From contig CAYSGF010000232.1 in the NCBI GenBank assembly GCA_964430275.1, positions 1 through 7,187 on the forward strand: a stretch of 7,187 nt of DNA, read 5' to 3'. The translations under genes and the position numbers were made by a program. Under the pieces are notes generated by a model. It saw only the letters and a program-made list of their open reading frames with translations. It did no database searches and was not told where the DNA came from. Origin of the DNA: DASTYK01 sp964430275. Lineage in GTDB: Bacteria; Gemmatimonadota; Gemmatimonadetes; Longimicrobiales; RSA9. This document shows positions 1-5,107 of this stretch, piece after piece. The first letter of the stretch is position 1; the number at the start of each line of letters is the position of its first letter.

Positions 1-1285
1 CGAGCAGCCCGGTATCCGCGCGCCCCGCGCGCTCGGCCGCCTCGTCCACGCAGTCCGTGATGGTGCGCTCGACGGCGGAGAAGATTGCGCTCGAGGTCGC
101 CACCGCGTCGCGCTCCATGAGATAGCTGAACGTGCGGGCCATGCCGCAGTTCGCGAGCACGTCGGGGAGCACGGCGAAGCGGCGGTCGGCGTTGCGGGCG
201 ACGCGCGTCGCGCCGAGCGTCGCCTCGCGGAACGGCTGGTTTGCGCCGCACGCGATCGTGCGCACGCCCGCATGCTCGAGGCGATCGAGGAGTGGGGGTG
301 TCAGCGATTCCGAGATTGCCGCGCACACGAACACATCCGCCGGCGTATCGTGGAAGGTCGTACAGTCTGCGTTCGGCGTCGTGCGCGTGTCCTCGGCGGG
401 CAGCAGCTTGTGCTCGCGTCGTGCGATGAGCGCCTCGCAGGCCGCGGCGTCGAGGCCGTCGCCATCGATGAGCGTGCGGCGCGCGTCGCGGACCGCGACG
501 ATGCTGGCACCGGCGCGCGCGAGGTACAGTCCGCACGCCGCACCGACATTGCCGAAGCCTTCGAGCGCGACGCGCACGCCGTCCATGCTGCGTCCCTGCG
601 TCTCGTGCCAGCGGCGTACTGCGGTGGCAACGCCGAAGCCCGTGGCCAGGTCTGCGACGGTCATGGGACGGTCGTGGTCGGGCGGCACGTCCTCGACGAC
701 GGCCGACACGCCGCGCTCGAGGCGCTCGTGGATGCGCGCGTACTCGGCCGGATCGGGCTTCAGGTGCCCGCGCACGACACCGTCCTGCGGGTGGCCGAGG
801 CCGATGCGCGTGAACGCCGGGATCACGTCGAGCACTTCATCGACGTTCAGGTCGCCGCCGGTGCCGTAGCGGTCGCGCAGCATGGGCGCGAGTGCGCGGT
901 ACCAGCGCTCGAGTACGTCGGCGCGGCGCGCGTCGAGCGGGTCGAAGTCGATGCCGCCCTTCGCCCCGCCGATCGGCGGCCCGGAGATCGAGAACTTCAG
1001 CTCCATTGCCTTGGCGAGGTAGGTGACCTCGCGGGCGCCGAGGCCGAGACGCATGCGCGTGCCGCCGCCGGCCGCGCCGCCGCGCAGCGAGTTCACGACG
1101 AGCCAGGCGCGCGCGCCGGTCTCGCGATCGTTCCAGGTGAAGGTCAGCTCGGGCGGTGTGCGCAGGTAGGCGGTGTAGCGTTTCCAGGGGGAGACGTGCG
1201 ATGTGCGGGCGACGGCGGGATGCACCGTCGCCCGCCGATACGCGCCGTCTGCGCCTCCGCCATGCGCCGGCCGGGTGCTGCTCAT
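1..1285 (-). CDS. Glu/Leu/Phe/Val-family amino-acid dehydrogenase (C-terminus cut by window edge)
   Basis: The reading frame runs from ATG at 1285 off the left edge, giving 428 residues without a stop. The family performs reversible NAD(P)-dependent oxidative deamination of an amino acid to a 2-oxo acid in the cytoplasm. The dimerisation/substrate domain shows GGGTRM (73-78) and IGGAKGGIDFDP (105-116), with K109 at the catalytic lysine position and K97 as the second lysine. GTGGDLNVDE (141-150) supplies the catalytic aspartate D145. The Rossmann domain has the dinucleotide loop EGFGNVG (242-248). NCGMA lies near the end, so little of the protein is missing. The AAGGG stretch before TRM is closer to leucine dehydrogenases than to the lysine-containing loop of glutamate dehydrogenases, whereas GGAKGG is glutamate-dehydrogenase-like, so the substrate is uncertain. 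The ATG overlaps the stop of the small XdhC-domain gene as TGATG, with only a weak ribosome site, suggesting coupled translation. Residues 1-35 look unconserved. Confidence 0.93.
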   Translation of the reverse strand, partial: MSSTRPAHGGGADGAYRRATVHPAVARTSHVSPWKRYTAYLRTPPELTFTWNDRETGARAWLVVNSLRGGAAGGGTRMRLGLGAREVTYLAKAMELKFSISGPPIGGAKGGIDFDPLDARRADVLERWYRALAPMLRDRYGTGGDLNVDEVLDVIPAFTRIGLGHPQDGVVRGHLKPDPAEYARIHERLERGVSAVVEDVPPDHDRPMTVADLATGFGVATAVRRWHETQGRSMDGVRVALEGFGNVGAACGLYLARAGASIVAVRDARRTLIDGDGLDAAACEALIARREHKLLPAEDTRTTPNADCTTFHDTPADVFVCAAISESLTPPLLDRLEHAGVRTIACGANQPFREATLGATRVARNADRRFAVLPDVLANCGMARTFSYLMERDAVATSSAIFSAVERTITDCVDEAAERAGRADTGLL

Positions 1286-1617
1286 CACGCCGCCGGGCGC
1301 ACGGGGATCGGTTCCACGAACACGTCCATGACGCCGCCGCACACGGCCGGGCTCCACGAAACGATCTCGTCCATCAGCTCGATGTGGATCATGCGTGGCA
1401 CACCGTGCTCGACGACGTCGCGCGCGGCCGCGATCACGTCCGCTTCGCCACACCCGCCGCCGATCGTGCCGACCAGGCCGCCCGCCGGATCGATCAGCAT
1501 GCGGCTGCCGGCATGGCGCGGCACGCTCCCGCGCGTCCGCACGACGGTCGCGAGCGCGACACCGCGGCCTGCCCGCGCAGCGCGTAGTGCCGCCTCGTAT
1601 ACACCTGCATCATGCAT
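1285..1617 (-). CDS. Small XdhC/CoxI N-terminal-domain protein (110 aa)
   Basis: This is a stand-alone XdhC/CoxI domain of 110 residues. It has the family hallmarks GSVPRHAGSRML (30-41), GTIGGGCGEADV (50-61) and CGGVMDVFVEP (93-103), with cysteines C56 and C93. Full XdhC proteins bind molybdenum cofactor, help sulfurate it and hand it to xanthine-dehydrogenase-type enzymes. In those proteins this domain is followed by a Rossmann domain, which is absent here. The start at 1617 is supported by a strong AAGGAGAG ribosome site at 1629-1622. The frame stays open upstream to 1722, but that stretch lies inside the preceding gene and has no family similarity. The gene overlaps the end of the full-length xdhC by 8 bases (ATGCATGA) and its own stop overlaps the dehydrogenase start. 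It probably works with the neighbouring XdhC, whose N-terminal half lacks these motifs; that pairing is inference. Confidence 0.9.
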   Translation of the reverse strand: MHDAGVYEAALRAARAGRGVALATVVRTRGSVPRHAGSRMLIDPAGGLVGTIGGGCGEADVIAAARDVVEHGVPRMIHIELMDEIVSWSPAVCGGVMDVFVEPIPVRPAA

Positions 1618-2443
1618 CGATCTCTCCTTCAGGCGCGAGCAGCCGCTCCAGCACCCGCTCGCGCGCACCCAGCGTAAGCGCCAGATCGGCGCCGTGACGC
1701 ACGGCAATGATCTCGGCGGCAATGCTCACGGCGATCTCCGCCGGCGACTCCGCGCCGATGTCGAGGCCGATCGGCGCGTGCACTGCCGCGAGCTGCGCGT
1801 GCGTCACGCCCGCCGCGACAAGTGCCTCGAACGCCGCCCGCACACGACGACGACTGCCGATCATGCCGATATAGCGCGGCTGCCGGGGCAGCGCCAGCAG
1901 GCGCCGCAGGCAGTCGAAGTCCCAGCGGTGCCCGCGCGTGACCAGCGCGACGTACGTGCGCTCGTCGATGCGCTCCCCGGCGAACGGGTCGCGCGCGAAA
2001 TCCGCACGGCGCACACTGATCTGCGGCGTGAAGCGCTCCTCCGTCGCGAACTCCTCGCGGTCATCGAGCACGAGCACGCGAAACCCCAGCTCGACACCGA
2101 GCTGCGCGAGCGGCACCGCAATGTGGCCCGCGCCGACGACGAGCAGCCGCTCCGGCGCGCGATGTGCCTCCAGGAACAGCGTCGTCTCGCCCGCCGCCGA
2201 CGTCACAGTCTCGAGTGCGACGCCGCCGCGCGCGAGCAGCGCGCCCGCCAGCTCCGCCGCCCGATCGTCCAGCGACGCATCCCCCAGCGTGCCCTGCAGC
2301 ACGCCGTCCTCACGCAGCAGCAGCCGCTCCCCCGGCGCGCCCGCTCCCCCGATGTTCGTCGCCACGACGACCGCCGGCCCCCCATCCAGCGCGCGCGCAA
2401 TCGCCTCCAGCGCCTCCGTGATCGCGAGCGGCGCGCGCATCAC
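1610..2443 (-). CDS. xdhC: XdhC-family molybdenum cofactor maturation protein
   Basis: A 277-residue protein, about the usual length for XdhC, which protects and sulfurates molybdenum cofactor and delivers it to molybdenum hydroxylases in the cytoplasm. The C-terminal Rossmann-type domain is very clear: VVGAGHIA (102-109), VTRGHRWDFDCLR (168-180), YIGMIGSRRRV (191-201) and HAPIGLDIGAESPAEIA (222-238). The N-terminal half (about 5-95) looks like a diverged XdhC/CoxI domain. It has no SxPRxxG segment, GGGC or CGGxM motif, and those sit instead in the small protein encoded next. Two starts are possible. GTG at 2443 overlaps the mocA stop by 4 bases; ATG at 2440 overlaps it by 1 base (TGATG) and shortens the protein by one residue. 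The ribosome site is weak (GGGTGG), so coupling to mocA translation is likely. A G-rich run in the message lies 46-80 bases upstream of the start. Confidence 0.95.
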   Translation of the reverse strand: MMRAPLAITEALEAIARALDGGPAVVVATNIGGAGAPGERLLLREDGVLQGTLGDASLDDRAAELAGALLARGGVALETVTSAAGETTLFLEAHRAPERLLVVGAGHIAVPLAQLGVELGFRVLVLDDREEFATEERFTPQISVRRADFARDPFAGERIDERTYVALVTRGHRWDFDCLRRLLALPRQPRYIGMIGSRRRVRAAFEALVAAGVTHAQLAAVHAPIGLDIGAESPAEIAVSIAAEIIAVRHGADLALTLGARERVLERLLAPEGEIDA

Positions 2444-3141
2444 TGACCACCCGCCGCCCGAGCATCACTCCCCCCACCCGCCTCGTCACCCGCCGTTTCC
2501 CCACCCCCACGCTCACCCCCACCGCCACCCGCAGTCGACGTTTCTCCGGCTCCCCCGATCAACCGCGTGTACTCTTCCTGCGTATCGATGTCGACCAGGA
2601 TCCCCGCGTCGGTGACCGTCAGCAGCTCGATCTGGTGCCCGTGCGCGATGATCACGCCGCTCAACCCCTCCGGGTCGCGCGACCCGAGCACCGCATCGTA
2701 GAACGGCCGCCGCAGGAGCACCGGATGCCCACCGACGCCGTTGTACATCGGCAGCACGACCGGTTTCGTGGAGCGCAGCGCGGCATTCGTCAGTGTCTGC
2801 ACGGTGGGCGCGGTCACGAGTGGACAGTCGACGGGCAGCACGGCAGCGGCGACGGAGTCCTCCGGCAGGGCACGCAGGCCGAGCTGCACAGAATCGAGCT
2901 GCTCGGAGCGCGGATCGGCATTCACAACAACTGTCGCGCCGGCGGCCGCGACTGCCTCCTGCAGCGCCGGATCCTCGTTCGTGACCACGTACACGTGCCG
3001 GCAGCCGCCGTCGCGCAGCACCCGCACCGCGTGATCGAGAAACGTCTCGCCCGCCACTTCCAGAAACGCCTTCGGCCGGCCCATGCGCTGTGCGGCACCC
3101 GCCGCCAGCACCAGCCCGTCCGGCCGGATCCCTTCCGTCAT
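2440..3141 (-). CDS. mocA: MocA-like molybdenum cofactor nucleotidyltransferase
   Basis: A 233-residue protein of the MobA/MocA NTP-transferase family. Such enzymes attach CMP or GMP to Mo-molybdopterin in the cytoplasm, and xanthine-dehydrogenase-type enzymes in bacteria generally need the CMP form. The nucleotide-binding signature LAAGAAQRMGRPK lies at 12-24. The metal-binding PVDCPLV lies at 103-109, matching the PVDxPLV pattern typical of MocA-like proteins. GGHPVLLRRPFYDAVLG (137-153) and VDIDTQEEY (183-191) are also characteristic. Being first in an operon with two xdhC-type genes and facing a molybdenum hydroxylase supports the cytidylyltransferase role. Specificity for CTP over GTP is inferred. 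Residues 196-233 form an unusual Gly/Ala/Glu-rich tail beyond the catalytic fold. The ATG at 3141 has no strong ribosome site before it. Confidence 0.93.
   Translation of the reverse strand: MTEGIRPDGLVLAAGAAQRMGRPKAFLEVAGETFLDHAVRVLRDGGCRHVYVVTNEDPALQEAVAAAGATVVVNADPRSEQLDSVQLGLRALPEDSVAAAVLPVDCPLVTAPTVQTLTNAALRSTKPVVLPMYNGVGGHPVLLRRPFYDAVLGSRDPEGLSGVIIAHGHQIELLTVTDAGILVDIDTQEEYTRLIGGAGETSTAGGGGGERGGGETAGDEAGGGSDARAAGGQ
2489..2520 (-). other. Canonical G-quadruplex motif in the mocA message
   Basis: On the minus strand four runs of three or more G occur with loops of 7, 1 and 7 bases. The runs occupy 2520-2516, 2508-2504, 2502-2499 and 2491-2489. This fits the standard G3+N1-7 pattern exactly. 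Extra G runs flank it at 2530-2528, 2479-2477 and 2475-2470. It lies in the coding strand of the Gly-rich mocA tail and ends 46 bases before the first possible xdhC start, so it would be present in the mRNA. A regulatory role is inference; Gly codons in a GC-rich genome could produce it by chance. Confidence 0.5.
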
Positions 3142-3207
3142 GGGCTGCGCCGCGCGCCGCCCGCCATACGCCGTCTGCTCATCCGCTGTTCGTTCCGCTC
3201 CACTCGT

Positions 3208-3218
3208 GGCACAGTGCC
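3208..3218. repeat. Short perfect palindrome in the divergent intergenic region
   Basis: GGCAC-A-GTGCC forms 5-base arms around a single central base. It sits about 20-30 bases downstream of the -10 box of the candidate leftward promoter, where a repressor could act. Arms this short occur often by chance in GC-rich DNA, so this is only a candidate operator. Confidence 0.2.
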
Positions 3219-3236
3219 GACATCGCTGCCCACCTG

Positions 3237-3265
3237 ATCGTACCCTCCCCGCCGCGCGCGTACAA
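3237..3265 (-). promoter_or_regulatory. Candidate sigma-70 promoter for the mocA-xdhC operon
   Basis: Read on the minus strand, TTGTAC (3265-3260) and TACGAT (3242-3237) are separated by exactly 17 bases. The first matches three of six positions of the -35 consensus, including TTG, and the second four of six of the -10 consensus. Transcription would begin near 3230 and leave a leader of about 90 bases before mocA. No equally good rightward promoter was found in the same 179-base gap. This is a sequence match only. Confidence 0.35.
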
Positions 3266-3307
3266 CCGCGCGCGTTGCCGCCGCTTCCCGCGTCAGGTTA
3301 CGTTGCA

Positions 3308-3316
3308 GAGAGGAGA
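3308..3316 (+). promoter_or_regulatory. Ribosome binding site of the [2Fe-2S] subunit gene
   Basis: GAGAGGAGA contains a full AGGAG core (3311-3315) five bases before ATG 3321. It fixes the start, because the same frame stays open upstream to 3090 across the divergent promoter region and into the mocA gene on the other strand. Confidence 0.8.
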
Positions 3317-3320
3317 CCGC

Positions 3321-3797
3321 ATGCGTGAAATCATCGAACTCGACGTCAACGGCGACCATCTCGAGGCCGCCGTGCCCACTCATTACACCCTTCTCGAGGC
3401 CCTGCGCTACGTCTTCGGCCTGACCGGCTCGAAGCAGGGCTGCGACAAGGGCGACTGCGGCGCGTGTACCGTCCTCCTCGACGGCGAGCCCGTCCTCGCC
3501 TGCATCACCCCCGTCTTCGAGGCGCTCGGCCGCAGCATCGTCACCGTCGAAGGACTCGCCGGCACCGGCCAGCTCCACCCGCTCCAGGACGCCTTCGAAG
3601 TCACCGGCGGCGCCCAGTGCGGCTTCTGCACCCCAGGCATCCTCATGAGCGCATGGGGCCTGCTCCAGCGCAACCCGGCCCCCTCCCGCCACGAGATCAA
3701 GGAAGCCCTCGCCGGCAACCTCTGCCGATGCACCGGCTACACGAAGATCTACGACGCCGTCGAGCTCGCGGCGGCCCGCATCCGCCAGGGTACCTGA
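3321..3797 (+). CDS. Molybdenum hydroxylase small subunit, [2Fe-2S] protein (CoxS/XdhC-type iron-sulfur chain)
   Basis: A 158-residue protein, the usual length for the iron-sulfur subunit of xanthine dehydrogenase / CO dehydrogenase / 4-hydroxybenzoyl-CoA reductase enzymes. It carries two [2Fe-2S] clusters that move electrons between the molybdenum centre and an electron acceptor or FAD subunit. The plant-ferredoxin-like N-terminal domain binds the first cluster with C41, C46, C49 and C61 (GCDKGDCGACT at 40-50). The helical C-terminal domain binds the second with C100, C103, C135 and C137 (QCGFCTPG at 99-106, LCRCTGY at 134-140). All eight ligands are present, so the protein should be functional. 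A strong ribosome site precedes ATG 3321. The catalytic partner is probably the large subunit at 5108, which is separated from it by an OmpA gene. Leucine is written mainly as CTC (15 of 19), unlike in the OmpA gene. The substrate cannot be read from this subunit. Confidence 0.96.
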   Translation: MREIIELDVNGDHLEAAVPTHYTLLEALRYVFGLTGSKQGCDKGDCGACTVLLDGEPVLACITPVFEALGRSIVTVEGLAGTGQLHPLQDAFEVTGGAQCGFCTPGILMSAWGLLQRNPAPSRHEIKEALAGNLCRCTGYTKIYDAVELAAARIRQGT

Positions 3798-3819
3798 CCC
3801 CGGACATGCAGGAAAATGC

Positions 3820-3848
3820 TTGACTTCACGCCATTTTCACGGCATTCT
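3820..3848 (+). promoter_or_regulatory. Candidate promoter of the OmpA-family gene
   Basis: TTGACT (3820-3825) matches five of six -35 consensus positions and is followed after 17 bases by CATTCT (3843-3848), which matches three of six of the -10 consensus. Transcription would start near 3855, about 40 bases before ATG 3895. The -10 region lies inside the palindrome at 3838-3854, so the same bases could be an operator or a terminator stem. The separate codon style of the OmpA gene fits its having its own promoter. Confidence 0.4.
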
Positions 3849-3859
3849 GCCGTGCTTTT
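3838..3859 (+). terminator. Palindromic hairpin with short T run: possible terminator or operator
   Basis: CACGGCA (3838-3844) pairs perfectly with TGCCGTG (3848-3854) across a 3-base TTC loop, followed by CTTTT (3855-3859). A 7-bp GC-rich stem with a short T run 41 bases after the stop of the iron-sulfur subunit could be a weak intrinsic terminator. It would cut off or reduce read-through into the OmpA and large-subunit genes. The T run is short and interrupted by a C, and the element overlaps the -10 box of a promoter candidate, so a protein-binding operator is an alternative. Confidence 0.4.
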
Positions 3860-3894
3860 CGGATGCCATCCCCGGGGTCTCAGGAGAAACGAAC

Positions 3895-5094
3895 ATGCGT
3901 AGCGTCGTCGTGGCTGCCCTCGTCGGGGCAGTGGTCGTCGTGCCGGTTGGTGCGGAAGCGCAGATGGGTGCACTGAGGAAGCTGAAGAACAAGGCGGAGC
4001 AGAAGGTGGAGCAGCGCGTGGAGCAGCGGGTGGACGCCGCAATGGAGAGCGCGCTGAACAGTGTCGAATGTCAGGCGACGGACCAGGCGTGCGTGGATGC
4101 GGCGGCGGCGGAGGGGAAGCAGCCGGTGGATGCGCAGGGGAACACGCTGTCGACGAAGAAGCCGGGTGAAGGCGCGTGGACGAACTACGACTTCAAGCCG
4201 GGCGAGCGGGTGCTGTTCGCGGACGATCTACGCGGGGACAATGTCGGCGATTTCCCGCGTCGCATGGAGTTTCGCAGTGGTCAGGTCGAGATCGTCGAGT
4301 GGAACGGCGGCCGGTGGCTGAGCAGCAGCAACCAGGGCACCTTCCTCATTCCGCTGCCGGAGGTTCTGCCGGAGCGTTACACGCTGGAGTTCGACCTGAC
4401 GGGTGGCGGCAATGCCATGACGATCCGGGTCGGCGGCGAGGGAATGGAGCGTGACAACCGCATCGAGATCAATGCGCACAATGGCTGGCTGCGAGCGGAG
4501 CCGATCCAGGCCGAGGGTCCGCTGGGACTGGACACGAACGAAGCACAGGTGCACATCGCGATTGCGGTGGACGGCGATCACGTGAAGATGTATGCGAACG
4601 AGAAGCGGGTGTTCAACGCGCCGAACGCGGACATCGGCCGGTCGAACCGGATCGAGTTCAATCTGAACGGCTGGGACGAGGAGCGCCCGCGCATGATCGC
4701 GAACATCCGGGTGGGTGCGGGTGGCCGCGAGCTGTACGACGCACTGTCGGCCGAAGGCCGGGTCGCGACGCAGGGCATCCTGTTCGACACGGGTGCGGAC
4801 CGGATCCGGCCGGAGTCGACGCCGACGCTGAAGGAGATCGGCGAGATGCTGCAGCAGCACGCGGATCTCAGCCTGCTGATCGAGGGTCATACTGATAATG
4901 TCGGCAGTGCGGACGCGAACCAGGCGTTGAGCGAGAAGCGTGCTGCGGCCGTGCGCCAGTACCTGATCGAGAAGTTCGGCATCGATGCTGCGCGGCTGAC
5001 GGCGCAGGGCTTCGGCGCGAGCAAGCCGGCGGGTTCGAACGACTCGCCCGAGGGGCGGCAGCAGAACCGACGCGTGGAGCTGGTGAAGCAGTAA
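3895..5094 (+). CDS. Secreted OmpA-family protein with helical repeat and beta-sandwich domain
   Basis: A 399-residue exported protein predicted to act in the periplasm or at the outer membrane, anchoring to peptidoglycan. Residues 1-22 form a signal peptide: Arg-2, a Val/Ala-rich core, then an AEA|Q cleavage site. A charged helix (26-56) contains three tandem (A/V)EQ(K/R) units. Cysteines C59 and C66 could form a disulfide. About 95-285 looks like a concanavalin-type beta-sandwich of unknown ligand. The OmpA C-terminal domain spans about 294-399, with GHTDNVG (331-337), LSEKRA (345-350) and NRRVEL (391-396). D334 and R349 have the 15-residue spacing of the peptidoglycan-binding Asp/Arg pair of OmpA. 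There is no transmembrane barrel. ATG 3895 is chosen for the signal peptide and the AGGAG at 3882-3886. The frame is open upstream to 3820, but that stretch has neither. Leucine is CTG in 24 of 29 cases. The gene lies between the two hydroxylase subunit genes, and any functional link to them is unknown. Confidence 0.93.
   Translation: MRSVVVAALVGAVVVVPVGAEAQMGALRKLKNKAEQKVEQRVEQRVDAAMESALNSVECQATDQACVDAAAAEGKQPVDAQGNTLSTKKPGEGAWTNYDFKPGERVLFADDLRGDNVGDFPRRMEFRSGQVEIVEWNGGRWLSSSNQGTFLIPLPEVLPERYTLEFDLTGGGNAMTIRVGGEGMERDNRIEINAHNGWLRAEPIQAEGPLGLDTNEAQVHIAIAVDGDHVKMYANEKRVFNAPNADIGRSNRIEFNLNGWDEERPRMIANIRVGAGGRELYDALSAEGRVATQGILFDTGADRIRPESTPTLKEIGEMLQQHADLSLLIEGHTDNVGSADANQALSEKRAAAVRQYLIEKFGIDAARLTAQGFGASKPAGSNDSPEGRQQNRRVELVKQ
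3994..4029 (+). repeat. Three imperfect 12-bp tandem units in the OmpA-family gene
   Basis: Units starting at 3994, 4006 and 4018 each read close to GTGGAGCAGCGC. The last two differ only in the final base, and the first is more diverged. They encode AEQK, VEQR and VEQR, followed by a partial VD. The result is a short charged helical segment after the signal peptide, plausibly a coiled coil or a spacer crossing the periplasm. Copy number could vary between strains by slippage. Confidence 0.6.
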
Positions 5095-5107
5095 ACCGGG
5101 AGGCGGC

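Noticed and set aside
272..2446. Long plus-strand open frame of 724 codons opposite the dehydrogenase and xdhC genes
   Set aside because: It is antisense to three clearly recognised genes. The protein is Arg/Ala/His-rich with no domain, as expected from third-codon GC bias.
3253..3274. Alternating CG runs around GTACAACC as an operator or Z-DNA element
   Set aside because: Short CGCGCG runs are common in DNA this GC-rich, and the arms do not form a clean extended inverted repeat.
3275..3304. TTGCCG with TACGTT at 18-base spacing as a rightward promoter for the [2Fe-2S] gene
   Set aside because: The -10 match is poor, and the start site would fall at or beyond the ribosome binding site, leaving no room for a leader.
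3090..3320. Upstream extension of the [2Fe-2S] subunit frame
   Set aside because: No family similarity before ATG 3321, it runs into mocA on the other strand, and a strong AGGAG lies just before 3321.
3138..3692. Minus-strand open frame of 184 codons opposite the [2Fe-2S] subunit and the divergent promoter region
   Set aside because: It would cover the intergenic control region and all eight conserved cysteine codons on the other strand, and its composition has no family match.
3820..3894. Upstream extension of the OmpA frame
   Set aside because: It would bury the signal peptide 25 residues inside and lacks a ribosome site; ATG 3895 has AGGAG eight bases ahead and an immediate signal sequence.
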